From Haematobia irritans (Eukaryota; Arthropoda; Insecta; Diptera; Muscidae): a stretch of DNA of 64,000 nt. Shown piece by piece: positions 24,501 through 36,170 of this stretch. The notes under the pieces were generated by a model. The model did no database searches. It was given only the letters and a program-made list of their open reading frames with translations, and had not been told where the DNA came from. The DNA lies in assembly GCF_050003625.1 (NCBI RefSeq), contig NC_134400.1, positions 47,357,096 to 47,421,095 of the forward strand, given 5' to 3'. The position numbers were made by a program, and so were the translations under genes. The first letter of the stretch is position 1. Each line of letters starts with the position of its first letter.

Positions 24501-25842
24501 AAATTGATCTTGCTTACACCCAGAGAAGGAATATGATCACCTCAAACATGTTTCAAGAGCAAAATGTTATTTTTGTATGGTGACCATGTAACATGTTTGT
24601 CACTAAAATTGTATTTTCTCGTCAAATATAACCTACTTGCCGAAATCAGATACATGATTTCCGAGAAAATAACATGGTTGCGAAAACCATGTTACATGGT
24701 CACCACCCAAAAATAACATTTTGCTCTTGAAACATTATTGAGGTGATCATATTCCTTCTCTGGGTGTACATTTACATTTCCATCTATAAGGCAGAAGATT
24801 CTTTTAAATGTAAACGAATCTAATTTCATGGGATGTGTCAAAAAGTCCGCTAGCCTTTCAATGGAATCAACCCATTTCCTCAGTCCACCGTTTCCAACCC
24901 AGACTCCAGCAGAATCTCGTATATTTCCTGTAGTCTAATGACCATTAAAAATGTGGTAAAGTCGATTGGTCCACTTTCCGGCTTTTCAAAACTTGGAAAT
25001 GTCGAGATTTTCTTTTTATAAATAAATTTTATCGTCTGAGAAATCAAAGATACACAGCGGAGAGCTAGAAACAGTCGAAAGAGTGTAAAGCAACAGAGAA
25101 AACTGCTGGCAAAAACAGCTAAAGACTGTGAGGCGTCTGTCGTTTTTTGGAATTCGCAAGTTGTGATCCTGGAAAAGGGTGAACCGATCACTTCTCTTGT
25201 TCTATGACAAAATACCTTACTTGGTGAAGACAAAAGTCCTCTTTCGCGGTAATAATGCACCGTCTCACAAGCCTTAGCTTATCGAACTTATCGTATCATC
25301 CTGATTTGATTTTAAATTGTAAAACTCCGGCCAAATTAGACGATTTAAATTACGAACCTAAAGTATTCTCTGGATGTGTTTTGATGTTTAATCAAAAAAC
25401 ACTACCTATCTTTCTCTTTACTATGATGAAAATATGATTTCCTTTATTCCTATAAAAAATCCTCAGGAAGTACTTACTACAGCTGGCACATTTATTTACA
25501 GCAAATGCCTTGCTATCACCTGCAAATGGAGATGTTGGGACCACCACTCCTTCACCCAAAATGGAACTTAAGATCTGTTGTTTATGTTCGGTCACCAAGT
25601 CATCAATAAAATCTCCCTGAACTCCTGGAGGTGGTCCAGATAGATTTGTAGAATTTTCAAGTAAAACTCTTGTCGGTACAGGATAGTCATAGCCTTGGAA
25701 CTACAAAAAAACACAAAATCACTGTATTATCCCAATATCTGAGGCACTTGTTTATATTTTGAGTAAATCACTTTACCTTAGCCGTAGTTATATTTAAAAG
25801 GAGTAGTTGCCATATACACAAAAATAGAAAAAATAAATTCAT
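21539..25842 (-). CDS. Secreted trypsin-like serine protease, four exons
   Basis: Coding exons (minus strand): 25842-25777, 25700-25478, 22347-21782 and 21715-21539. They sum to 1032 nt, giving 343 residues. All introns are GT-AG: 76 bp, 3130 bp and 66 bp. The split Asn codon across intron 2 (A then AC) confirms the exon 2/exon 3 junction. Residues 1-22 start MNLFFLFLCIWQLLLL, a signal peptide. Residues 23-104 form a Pro/acidic propeptide ending KCASC-NCGIPNVNR, with cleavage predicted at R105/IVGG. Chymotrypsin-fold landmarks: His146 (TAAHC), Asp193 (NDIALL), Ser288 (GDSGGP). Asp282 in the pocket (six before the Ser) predicts cleavage after Arg or Lys. There is no clip domain. The position of W215 (chymotrypsin numbering) is Phe (VVSFGYG). 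The sequence is close in style to Drosophila proteases of the CG4613 kind, recalled rather than searched. Expression site unknown. Confidence 0.93.
21716..21781 (-). other. 66-bp in-frame intron of the protease gene
   Basis: GTTTGTACATC...TATATTTCCAG between the codons for DACQ and GDSGG. Its length is a multiple of 3 and it has no stop in the gene's frame, so the unspliced message would read on with 22 extra residues just before the catalytic Ser motif. Confidence 0.93.
23592..23882 (+). repeat. tRNA-derived SINE copy 4, in protease intron
   Basis: Degraded B-box (AGTTCAAACCC) then the body AAAGTTTTTCAGCGGTGG, TTTCTGAGTGTTTCAAAGC, and a tail CTGCAACCTAACCTATACC. It is opposite in sense to the gene. 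Confidence 0.8.
24479..24518. repeat. Hairpin beside the palindromic MITE
   Basis: GGTCAATTTCC (about 24481) pairs with GGAAATTGATC (about 24499), with GTAA/TTAC extending the stem. It directly abuts the left end of the MITE and shares the CTTACAC edge. Confidence 0.55.
24517..24766. mobile_element. 250-bp near-perfect palindromic MITE
   Basis: Ends CACCCAGAGAAGGAATATG and its inverse, with about 85-bp inverted repeats covering most of the element. TA flanks at 24515-24516 and 24767-24768. Diverged relatives lie at 31154-31350 and 63297-63472, and motifs are shared with 651-1753. The low divergence between its arms suggests recent insertion into the protease intron. Confidence 0.88.
24960..25320 (+). 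pseudogene. Possible decayed mariner transposase fragment
   Basis: The plus-strand translation gives ASVVFWNSQVVILEKGEPIT followed after a stop by KVLFRGNNAPSHKP. The order and wording resemble mariner blocks (ASVFWD...LEKG...VLFHxDNAPxH). Stops and shifts are frequent, so this is tentative. Confidence 0.4.
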
Positions 25843-27199
25843 GGTCTTTTCTTTTTTCTTTTAATTTCGATTCAAGCAAAAATTCTTAAGTTTTTTTCTT
25901 AATTTTATCTTCCGATACGTTTCACCTTTTTTTAATGTAAATTTTGTCAATGCTGCCCGCTTAATCGCGACGTTAATACTGCCAAAGAAAGTTTTGCGTT
26001 AAGGTTTCTTATATCGTTTTGTAGAAGATGTCGTTTTCGATATCAAGAAACAAAAAATTAAGACTCTCAAAGCTCTCAAGAGCCAAGCACAAGAATATAG
26101 ATCTCCCTTAACACCCCTAAATCTACGGCTACATGATGAATAACTTGCCTGCCAACACAGTTGGATCAGTATCCACGCATGATTTCGCCTCTTTAAGAGA
26201 TTCCCTTCCTTAGCAGAAAAAAATCCCAAATTGGTTTGTGAAGACTGTAACAGTGCCGAAACAATTCTTTAATCATCCATTTAGGAAAAAATGCTGCCGG
26301 CAATTAAATTGTACATTTTACGTTTTTTATAAAAAATTTTAACAACTTCTTTTTTGTTTGTTTGATTTTAATATTCTTTCATCTGGCGACTAGTGTTAAG
26401 TGGTGTTGTGGTTTGTTTTATCTTGTTTATGGTTAACTTTTTCTACACAATCTCTAGGGCGCTGTTCTTCATTCATTGCTATAGTGGGAAGATTTCCTAG
26501 TTTATTTGAAATTGTTTTATTGTTGTAATTCATATGGTCTCTATTTTTTGTTTTTATTCGTTTTGCTTTCAAATGTCGATTTCTGACATTTTGCATAATT
26601 TATTTGGTTATAAATGGTTTATTAAATATTTTAAAATGACATGGAGATAACAAGAACCTTTCATTTTTTAATGGAATTGACCTAAATCATAGATAAAAGG
26701 AGACATATGCTTAACTCTGTCTCTCCCTCCCTATCTCTCACTCTCTCTCTCTCTCTCTCGCTCTGTTTGACTCAAGCATATTGAAAGGGAATTGAAATGA
26801 AAAGTATATGGATTAAAAAACGAAAGACTTAGGAAACAAACTTGATGCAAAACCAAAGCGAAATACTACGTAATGAAGTAAAAAAATATGAAGATCGCCT
26901 TAATCGAAGCACATATTGTAACATACTGGCTACACACAAATGTAAACTGTTTTATGGGAAAATATACTCCAATTTTTGCGATTGGCAACGCGTTGTGACC
27001 TTTTTAACCACTTTTGGGTTTCTACTTTTACAGTTGGGTAGTTCGCAAACAAACCACTTCAATTGAACGGATCAACGGATCACAATGAACGAGCTGAACT
27101 AGTTCACATTAATCGTTCTTTTCGTTCACCATGTCAGTTTATCTCACTACGAACATAGGCGTTTGCTATTTTCTCAGTTTTCGGGTTCTTTAGCAATCG

Positions 27200-27200
<1 letters not shown>
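25843..27200. other. Upstream flank of the protease gene, no gene recognised
   Basis: The first 150 bp should hold the promoter and leader of the protease gene, but no TATA box or clear initiator stands out. The rest is AT-rich, with a CT microsatellite at about 26728-26764 and short open frames (26396-26596 minus, 26842-27066 plus) of no recognised family. Confidence 0.45.
26728..26764. repeat. (CT)n microsatellite
   Basis: CTCTCTCTCTCT-type tract with a few interruptions, about 36 bp. Confidence 0.9.
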
Positions 27201-27206
<6 letters not shown>

Positions 27207-27233
<27 letters not shown>

Positions 27234-27695
27234 CAATGGTAGATTTTTTTAATATTTGGTAGATAGGTAGAATTCTTGATGATTTGGTAGATTTTACAAA
27301 AATTGTTATATAAAAAACTTTTGACAAAATTTTCTATAGAAATAAAATTTTGAAATAAATTGTTGGCAAATTTTTCTTTACAAATAAAATTTTGACCAAA
27401 TTTTCTACAGAAATAAACTTTTCTACAGAAATAAATTTTTGACATAATTTTCTATAGAAGTCAAATGTTAACCAAATTTTCTATGGAAATAAAATTTTGG
27501 CAAAATTTTCTCTAGAAATAAAACTTAGACAAAAATTTTGAGAAATTTTCTACAGAAATACAATTTGACAAAATTTGCTATAGAAATAAAATTTAACATT
27601 TTCTATATAAATAAATTTTTGTATAGAAATAAATTGTTGACAAAATTTTCTATACAAATAAAATTTTGACCAAATTTTCTATAGAAATAAAATAT
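27207..27695. repeat. D minisatellite array with oligo-A lead
   Basis: Begins with an A-run of about 27 (27207-27234) and a GGTAGATTT-rich edge. About thirteen units of 25-29 bp follow, built on TTTTCTATAGAAATAAAATT (27320-27695). Units vary in length and sequence, so this is an old minisatellite. Confidence 0.85.
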
Positions 27696-27704
27696 ATTTT
27701 CGTT

Positions 27705-28240
27705 TTGTTTGTTATTGGTGGTTTCTCTTCAACCATTATTGCTGTTTTTGATCTCAGCTTAAAACCATGCATTGACTAAACTACAAGTGTAGCTTAACCA
27801 ACAGAGGCAAAGTATGCTTGTCAAATTTATTTGGGCAAAGCCCTATAGACTGCAAGATGGTTAGATGTACAGCTGTTTCGGAATTACCTTATTCCTCATC
27901 AGCATCCTCTACTTGCAGCAAAACTATCAACCAATTATCAGAATAAATTCGGGTAATTCACTCAACCCAAAGTGAACTACACTTTAACCTTCCGAAAAAA
28001 GGTTTTATAGTTGGCTACTGCCTAAACAAATTTGCAAGCATATCTCTTTTCCTTTGCCAAACTCAAATAATCGATTTGAATGTAGTTGGCTGGGTTTGTT
28101 TTTGAGCGCGCTTCCTCTATCTTCATTCGTTTTGTTTATTATTGTGGTTTCTCTTCAATCATTATTGTTGTTTTTGATCTCAGCTTAAAACCATGCATTG
28201 ACTAAACTACAAGTGTAGCTTAACCAACAGAGGAAAAGTA
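27705..28240 (-). repeat. Module M, two partial copies
   Basis: 27715-28045 and 28128-28238 share TTTTTGATCTCAGCTTAAAA and CATGCATTGACTAAACTAC. The same module runs in the opposite sense at 32247-32500, 32625-32875 and 33597-34815. It always sits beside the D minisatellite. Confidence 0.75.
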
Positions 28241-28307
28241 TTCAATTTTCTATAGAAATACAATTTTAACCAATTTTTTTTTTTTTATATTTTGGCAAAA
28301 TTTTCTA

Positions 28308-29197
28308 CACCGAAAGAATTTTCTTCGTAAAAAGAACGAACAATTTCGTTAAAAGTAGGAAATTTGTCATTGTTTTACAACCAAAGAAACTTTTCATTAA
28401 AAGTACGAAATATTTCGTACTTTTTACGAAGAAAAGTTCTTCCAAAATTTTCGTAGTTTGTAAGAAAAAAATTCGTACTTTTTTTATGAAAAATCTTCGT
28501 ACTTTTTATGAAACAATTTCGTTCTTTTTATGAAAATGTTTCGTACTTTTTATGAAAAATTTTCGTAGTTTTTATGAAAAATGTTCGTACTTTTTATGAA
28601 AAATGTTCGTACTTTTTTCTGAAAAATGTTCGAACTTTTAGAAAAAAAATTTATAGTCGAAAGTGCATTTGGTTGTAGTTGCAAGTGTGAAAAATGACAT
28701 CACTACTTTACATCTTAAGTTTTTGAATAATTTTTAGTTTTATTGCTTCACTTTTATTCATAGCGCGCTATCACCCAAATGAGAAGTAGCATAGACTTGC
28801 ATAAAAAATAGAATAAAGGAATACACTCAAGCACATTATAAAAGACAATTTAATGCCGCGAACGGAAATTTTACAACTTCAATGAAACTTCTTCGTTATT
28901 TCAAAGAAAATGTTTCGTACTTTTTATGAAGAAATTTTAACGCAGAATGTTTCGTAAAATATTCGTAAAAACTTCTTCACAAAATTCATGAAATTTGAAG
29001 AAAGTTTCGTTAAAAGTACGAACTTTTTACGAAGAAAAGTTAATGTAGAATATTTCGTAGAAGTTTCGTATATTCGTAAAATGTTCTTCGTAAAATTGAC
29101 GAAAATGAATGAAAATTTTGTTATTTTAATGAAGAATTCACGAAGAATAGTTAATGAAGAATTCTTCGTAAAATTAACGAAGAGAATTCTTTCGGTG
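28308..29197. mobile_element. 890-bp TIR element with TTCGTACTTTTTATGAAA repeats
   Basis: Termini CACCGAAAGAATT and AATTCTTTCGGTG, with TA flanks at 28306-28307 and 29198-29199. The empty site TTTTCTATAGAAGTAAAATT is exactly a D-minisatellite unit, so the insertion is demonstrable. The interior repeats TTTTTATGAAAAATGTTCG and GAAGAATT motifs in both orientations. No transposase. Confidence 0.88.
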
Positions 29198-29199
29198 TA

Positions 29200-29500
29200 T
29201 AGAAGTAAAATTTTAACCAAATTTTCTATATTTTGGCAAAATTTTCTATAGAAATAAATTGTTGACAAAATTTTCTATACAAATAACATTTTGACCAATT
29301 TTTTTGTAGATATAAACTTTTGACAAAATGTTCTATAGAAATAAAATTTTGACCAAATTTTCTATAGAAATAAATTGTTGACAAAATTTTCGATAAAATA
29401 ATATTTTGACTAAATAAATTTTGCAATTTTTTTTTTTGTTTGATAGATTTTTGGTAACATTTTCTCCAAATTTTGGTAGATTATTTTTGGCTCGAGTGGC
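29200..29500. repeat. D minisatellite array, right half
   Basis: Continues the units interrupted at 28307, then ends with GGTAGATTTTTGGTA and the edge motif GGCTCGAGTGGCAACCGTG. Confidence 0.8.
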
Positions 29501-31153
29501 AACCGTGCTTACTATATATCAGATCCTAGTTATGTTCCCTCATATATCTGTGATCAAAAGAGTTGAGGTAAGTTAAAATGCTTCCCCGTGTCAGACTTCC
29601 CCATAGCCTCAACCGCAAATCACTCTATCTACCTCACCAATATCTAGGTATGGGCATGTTGAAGCGGGTGAATGTTTGTTTCATGTATTTTTTTATATTT
29701 TTCCTGCAACCATATGAACACGATTACATCTAACTTCCTCATGAATCTCTCTGTAAAACTAGTTTCATCAGTTTGTCTAGCAACTTTCTGCCATTGCTAC
29801 TTCAGTCTTTACCTCATTGCCTTCTACAAATGGCCTCTCAGCTATTTCTTCATCAACATCATCAGTATCATCAGGATCACTCAATGGGCGAGAGTTAATG
29901 GAATTTTTGAAAGATGAATTTCTTTTGATTTGTTCTTTGTCATGTTATTCTTAGGCCAAGCAATGAAAGGTAAATGTTCTATTGACCCAAATTTCATATC
30001 AACGAAGAAGATGAAGGCAAAGTTGTTTACGTGATATAATTATCTTATACAGTGGTAATGACCATCATTAGATTCATGTATCTGCAGTCTAGGTTGAAAT
30101 CAAGTAGCATGAGTGTTTCGTTTTATAAAACACGTATAAAAATGTAAAACGTCAACAACGTTTCCTAATAGAGTCAGCATGAGATGCCCAGGCACAAATA
30201 AGAGAATGTGATCACAAATCTTTGTGATTTATATGTGTGCAATCTAATCCTACAAATTAATTTTATTTTATTATATTTTATGATATTTTTTATTTTATTT
30301 TCTTATATCTTATTTTGTTTTATTTTATTTTATTTTATTTTATTTTATTTTATTCATTAGTTACACTCAAATATGTGTAACTAATGAAGCCACCACAACT
30401 TAAAATCTAAAAAGTACGACAATATTTCTATGGCATCTAGAGATATAAAATAATATAATTCATTATACTCATATTCTTGTAATATTTTAAGGCGCGGTTA
30501 CACTTGAAAAAGTAAATGTTTAAAAAATTATAAAAAGAAACAAAAATTACTCGACAACGATTGAAATTCAAAACGTAAAGGGTAGCACCTCAATCTCTGC
30601 TAAACAAGTACACAAACTCTAATCATGAAATTTGAATAGGGTCTTTACAAGTGTGCAAAAAACTCTTTAGGAAATATTTCAGAAATCAACCATGATAACA
30701 TTCGCAGATACTCTAAACGATATAAGAAAATCGCAAAGAAAAAAATCACTAACAAAAGCCGGTTGGTTGCACGTAGTTGAAAAAAAAACGAACAAAATAT
30801 TCAAGACAACGCCAGCTATAATGATGGTGCAACATGTAACACAAGACGTTTGTAGACCATTTCAGATAGAAACTAGATTACAGAAATGAAATTCCAGTAT
30901 TTTGGATTGCACAAAAGAAAAAAATATGTGAAAAAAACATATACAGAAAACTGAATTGAAATTCCGACACATAGAAGAGAGGACGGAATAGACTATGCCG
31001 AATGGCAGTAAACTCAAAATGGTGTTTTATGGGGTTTTAACCCAAATTATCATTTTTGATATACTGATGTATGGGGTTTTAATCCTAAGAACTCATCGGG
31101 ATATTCGCACGCAATATGGTAAGATTTTGTTCGTAGCTGCAAGACACATACCA
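29501..31153. other. No recognised gene; contains (TTTTA)n
   Basis: Unique-looking AT-rich DNA. A pentanucleotide (TTTTA)n tract spans about 30262-30355. Short open frames at 29672-29917, 30692-30889 and 30995-31300 carry no recognised motif; the last runs into a MITE. Confidence 0.45.
30314..30355. repeat. (TTTTA)n microsatellite
   Basis: About eight tandem ATTTT units, preceded by more degenerate ones from about 30262. Confidence 0.9.
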
Positions 31154-31350
31154 CACACAGAGAAGGAATATGATCACCCTAAATATGGAACATTTTTGTC
31201 GCCAAAAAGTTGTTACATGGTTGCCGAAATCAGAGACATCATTTTTGAGAAAATAAAATGGTTGCGACAAACATGTTCCATCTTCATCGTACGAAAATAA
31301 CATTTGGCTCTTGAAACATTTTTGGAGGGATCATATTCCTTCTCAGGATG
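31154..31350. mobile_element. Diverged copy of the palindromic MITE
   Basis: Left end CACACAGAGAAGGAATATG and right end CATATTCCTTCTC match the 24517-24766 element. The centre is shortened and diverged. Confidence 0.75.
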
Positions 31351-31711
31351 CAACAGTTTTTAGATCCTTTCTTTTGAATCAATTGGAAAGGAAAGGAAAT
31401 ATAAATGTAATGCAAAAAGTCGAAATATTAAAAGACAATTTTTCAAAATTATTAAAGTGAAACAAAATTTTCTTTCATGTGAAGACACCCAGTTTTAGGT
31501 CGAATCACTTAATTATAAGGACAACAGGATTTCACGAAAATCTACTGTATTTAAAGGCAATATATGTTATATGACATTAGGGGAGTCTGTACCTGAGATA
31601 TATATAAATGTCATCGTCCGGCGAAAAGATTGCTGAAATTCTGACTACTGACTACAACGCCGTATCGTTTCACAGGTCTGCCCACTACTATGTATAGCCC
31701 AGGGCTGTGGA

Positions 31712-32500
31712 ATCGGAGTCGGAGACTTGGAATTGAGGTCTGAAGATTTTGTGCAATCGAAGCTGGAGTCGTAAATTTTGCTCGACTCCGGCCTAATGAA
31801 AATTTTAAAAACTTTCAACTTTTTGTAACAACACAAATATTAAGGCAAAATTGATTCCATTTTTTTATAAAATTTTGAGAAAATTTTCTACGAAATAAAT
31901 TCTTGAAAAATTTTCTATAGATATACATTTTTGAGAAAAATTTCTTAGAAATAAACTTTTGAGAAAATTTTCTATAAAAATAAAAAATTGATAAAATTTT
32001 CTATAGAAATACAATTTTGACAAAAATTTTCTATATACGAGTAAATAAAATTTTTACAAAATTTTCTATATAAATAAAATTTTGACAAAATTTTCTATAG
32101 AAATAAAATTTTGAAAAAATGTCTATAGAAACAAAATGTTGACAAAAGTTTCCATAGAAATAAAATTTGGACTAAATTTTCCATAGAAATACAATTTAAA
32201 AAAAAAATCTAACGAAATATTGTTTTTATTTCTTTAGGTAAAGCCGACTATCAAAAAACTTTTTTCGGGGGGTTCAATTGAAATTCCTTTTGGGTTTAGT
32301 GAATTACCCGAATTTATTCTGATACCGAATTTATACTGATGAGGAATGTAGTAACTCCGAAGCAGCTGTCCATCCAACCGTCTTGCAATCTAAAGAGCTT
32401 TTCCCAAATCAATTTGGCTAGTATACTTTTCCTCTGTTGGTTAAGGTACACGCGTAGATAAGACAATGCATGATTTTAAGCTGAAATCAAAACAACAATA
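31712..32500 (+). repeat. Duplicated block, copy 1 (lead + D array + module M)
   Basis: The lead (TGAAGATTTTGTGCAATCG, CTCGACTCCGGCCTAATG) at 31712-31862 is almost identical to 33041-33186. It is followed by a D array (31865-32215) and module M (32247-32500). The whole order recurs about 1.33 kb downstream. Confidence 0.85.
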
Positions 32501-33036
32501 ATAAATAAAATTTTGACAAATTTTCTATAGAAATAAAATTTTCTATTGAAATAAAATTTTGACAAAATTTTTTATAGAAATAAAATTTTGAACAAAAATT
32601 GCTAAGAAATAAAATCTATACTATCAAAAACCTTTTTTCGGGAGGTTCAAGTGAAATTCCCTTTGGGTTTAGTGACTTACCCGAATTTATTCTGATACCG
32701 AATTTATACTGATGAGGAATGTAGTAATTCCGAAACAGTTGTTTATCCAACCGTCTTGCAGTCTAAAGAGCTTTTCCCAAATCAATTTGGCAAGCATACT
32801 TTTCTTCTGTTGGTTAAGCTACACGTGTAGTTTAGTCAATGCATGATTTTAAGCTGAAATCAAAAGAAGTTTTTGGTGGAATCATATTCTACATCTTCTG
32901 TAAATAAAGGAAGTGATCGAAATTCTATTTTTTGGAGGAAATTGATATTTACCTCAGATTTTAGAATTTAATCCAATGTCAATAACAAGCATGGGAATAT
33001 AGTGACAAATATAGTGGAATATAGTGACAAATATAA
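32500..33036 (+). repeat. Extra D array, module M and X segment
   Basis: A short D array (32500-32620), another module M (32625-32875), then segment X (32876-33036, CATCTTCTGTAAATAAAGGA). X is repeated at 36015-36170. Confidence 0.8.
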
Positions 33037-33040
33037 TGGA

Positions 33041-33720
33041 ATCGGAGTCTTGGAATTGAGGTCTGAAGATTTTGTGCAATCGAAGCTGGAGTCGTAAATT
33101 TTGCTCGACTCCGGCCTAATGAAAATTTTAAAAACTTTCAACTATTTGTAACAACACAAATATTAAGGTAAAATTGATTCCATTAAGTTTTTTATAAACT
33201 TTTGAGAAAATTTTTTATAGAAATAAATTCTTGACAAAGTTTTCTATAGATATACTTTTTTGAAGAAAATTTCTTAAAAATAAACTTTTGAGAAAAATTC
33301 CTATAAAAATAAAAAATTGATAAAATTTTCTATAGAAATGCAATTTTGACAAAATTTTCCTATATACGAGTAAATAAAATTTTTCAAAAATTTCTATATA
33401 AATAAAATGTTGACAAAATTTTTCTATATACGAATAAATAAAATTTTGACAAAATTTTCTATAGAATTAAAATTTTGAAAAATTGTCTATAGAAATAAAA
33501 TGTTGACAAAAGTCTCTGTAGAAATAAAATTTGGACTAAATTTTCCATAGAAATATAACTTTGAAAAAAAAATCTAACGAAATATTGTTTTTATTTCTTT
33601 AGGCAAAGCCGACTATCAATAACCTTTTTTCGGGGGGTTCAATTGAAATTCCCTTTGGGTTTAGCGAATTATCCGAATTTATACTCATGAGGAATGTAGT
33701 AATTCCGAAACAGCTGTCCA
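33041..33720 (+). repeat. Duplicated block, copy 2
   Basis: Lead 33041-33186, D array 33190-33580, module M from 33597. Module M is interrupted at 33720 by a TIR element and resumes at 34684. Confidence 0.85.
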
Positions 33721-34683
33721 CACGGATGAAAAAGACTGTTTTTCATATGTTTGGCTATAAACATTATATGTTTGGAACACAATATTTTTGAGTGCAAGCA
33801 TATAATGTTCATAAACTAGCATAACATGTTTGGGACATATATGTTAATATGTTAGAACATATTATGTTTGGGACATAAAATGTTTGTAAATATAATATGC
33901 GTGGATGCAAACATATATTAATTTAGAAATAGCCTATAAACATATATGTGTTTAGTAGCTTGGAGCTGTATTTAACAGGGAGCGATATTGAATTAAGTTG
34001 GTGGTTGTTGCTTGTTATTACAAAATTAACATTTTATTTTTCCTTGGGCAATTGATCAGCTGCTTCTTTGATCCTTACAAACTGTGTGGTCCGCTGTTCG
34101 AATCCCCGTCCGGCAAAAGGTAAAATTAAAATAAAAAAAAATCATACAATTGAATAATTTCTTCTACAATCTTTGTATTACAGAAAAAGGTGCTAAGAAC
34201 TAAAAAATCTCGTGGAAGTGAGAAAGATGTGGGGGAATATACAATTGGGCAGAAACAAAATTTTGAGCATTCAGGTCGAAAACCTATGTTGTTAGCACCT
34301 ATATTACCTGTTTATTTTCATAATTCATTATGATTGTAAATATATAAATAAATAAATAAAATTTTGAGCACAATATTGTTTGGGAGAATTTTTTTAAGCA
34401 TATAATATTTTTGGGTGCAAAATGCTTCCAAACATATTATATGTTCACATAATAACATATTGTTTTTTGGAAGACAACATTATTGAATTTGGATGCTAAA
34501 ATACAAAATGTTTGGAACTTAGACTACCCAAACATATATTGTTTAGACCAATATGCTTTCAAACATATTATATATTGGAAGAGATCAAACATATAAATGT
34601 TTGGGCAATACCCAAAAATGTATATGCTTGAAGCAAAATATGTTTGGGAGTATATGTTACAGAAGCGATTTTTTGTGAGCGTG
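33721..34683. mobile_element. 963-bp TIR element carrying a tRNA-like module
   Basis: Starts CACGGATGAAAAAGACTG and ends GATTTTTTGTGAGCGTG. The inner arms are rich in AAACATATATGTTTGG palindromes. It is flanked by CA on both sides (33719-33720, 34684-34685). The uninterrupted module M at about 32371 reads CTGTCCATCCAACC, which proves the insertion point. The interior holds a tRNA-like segment at 34046-34114. Confidence 0.8.
34046..34114 (+). repeat. tRNA-like segment inside a TIR element
   Basis: GTGTGGTCCGCTGTTCGAATC with the B-box GTTCGAATCCCC, followed by AAAAGGTAAA and ATTTCTTCTACAAT. The same string, including the downstream part, occurs in the elements at 49097 and 58932. The A-box half is degraded. 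It is not a functional tRNA gene. Confidence 0.6.
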
Positions 34684-34965
34684 CATCCAACCGTCTTGCA
34701 ATCTAAAGAGCTTTTCCCAAATCAATTTGGCAAGTATACTTTTCCTCTGTTGGTTAAGGTACACGCGTAGATAAGTCAATGCATGATTTTAAGCTGAAAT
34801 CAAAACAACAATAATAAATAAAATTTTGACAAAATTTTCTATAGAAATAACATTTTGAACAAAAATTGCTAAGAAATAAAATCTTGACAAAGTTTTCTAT
34901 AGATATAATTTTTGTTTTTGTTTGGTAGTTTTTTCGGTAAAATTTTTGTCGCATACAATTCATGT
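34684..34965 (+). repeat. Module M remainder and D array
   Basis: Module M continues from CATCCAACCGTCTTGC, then three to four D units, ending with the GGTAGTTTTTTCGGTAAAA edge motif. Confidence 0.75.
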
Positions 34966-36014
34966 TGTACTTAAACATCGAACTTCCAGCTTGTAGTCAG
35001 GCTTGATTAAAAATTGCAAAACCGTTTAATCCAGAAGATGTTTTAATTTTCCTACCCAGTCCTCTCCACAGATCGTGCTTGAAGCGGTCACCTATAGTTA
35101 TCGTGGGATATGTCTTGATTAAGGCCTGTACTAAGTCATTTCATTTGGTTCATTTTACATTCCAATCCATCAAAAAATTAAATCTCCAAACACTTCACCA
35201 CTAACATTCCATTGAGAATTGCAATCATAGATGAAATCATTCTTGGCCAATCAGCATTAGCAATTTCTTAAAGCAACACACCTTTACACAAAAATGCACC
35301 TTCAATTGCTTGTTACCATTTGAAAATGATTTATTTTTAACACCGTTTTTATTTTGTTTTTTGTCTTTATCTCAATATTGCAACAGAGAATGGCTTAATG
35401 GATAATTCGTTTTATGAGCGTTGAATGTTTCTATTGACATTTAAACAAAATAGAGTTCCAGACTAAGGGAGTCAGTGTCAGTCTTATGGTTTGCTGTTTT
35501 ATTCAGGTGATTCTGTTGCTATCTATAGTTCTCCTAGTTATGGGGCAAGGGTACTAATCAAATGTTAGGGGAAGAGGACAAAAAGTAGTTATTTTTTTTA
35601 ATGACTTTAACATAGTCTTGACACTCTGCTTCTGCTAATGTTATGTTAGCTAAAGGTGATCACTTCGGTTTATGTGGGACTTTAAATAAAAGTTTTTGAA
35701 CGTTTGCTATACCATTCATCATAAATTAGGGGTTACTCTATTATTTAATCAAGGTGTTTGTAACGGAATGAAATATTGATCTAAGAACCCTGGTATTGAT
35801 CAATATGGAAATATTGAAATTCTTTATTAATACAGAAATGTTTATCTGTCTAGCGTGACATTGAAATGCCGGGAGAAAAAGTGGCTCCTATTGGCCAAAA
35901 GATAAACACGAGCGCCAGAATAAACATTCCGTGTATTTAGAATCTGATTCTTCGGCCACTAGTAAGTGGGAGGTTTCAACTATGAATTTTAAATACTAAA
36001 ATAAATTTTAAGTA
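34966..36014. other. No recognised feature
   Basis: Unique-looking AT-rich sequence without convincing coding frames or repeats I can match in this window. Confidence 0.45.
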
Positions 36015-36170
36015 AGGATTTTTTGGTGGAATCGTAGTCTACATCTTCTGTAAATAAAGGAACTGATCGAAATTCTATTTTTGGAGGAAATTAATATTTA
36101 CCTGAGATTTTAGAATTTAATCCAATGTCAATAACAACCATGGGGAATATAGTGACAAATATAGTGACGG
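36015..36170 (+). repeat. Segment X, second copy
   Basis: Matches 32876-33036 with a few changes (CATCTTCTGTAAATAAAGGA, AATTTAATCCAATGTCAATA). The offset is about 3.14 kb. Confidence 0.85.

Larger units (their letters stand above)
22348..25477 (-). other. 3.1-kb intron of the protease gene
   Basis: Donor GTAAGTACTTCC at 25477 and acceptor CCATCTAG at 22348. It contains a SINE (23592-23882), a palindromic MITE (24517-24766), a possible decayed mariner (24960-25320) and otherwise unremarkable AT-rich DNA. Confidence 0.85.

Noticed and set aside
25392..25598. 68-codon minus-strand frame as a separate small gene
   Set aside because: It is exon 2 of the serine protease read on into the intron past the GTAAGTACTTCC donor.
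27290..27695. CRISPR-like array of short repeats
   Set aside because: Units are variable, abut without unique spacers, and the genome is eukaryotic; it is a minisatellite.
29672..29917. 81-codon hydrophobic frame as a membrane protein
   Set aside because: Hydrophobicity follows from T-rich codons; no start context or exon structure supports it.
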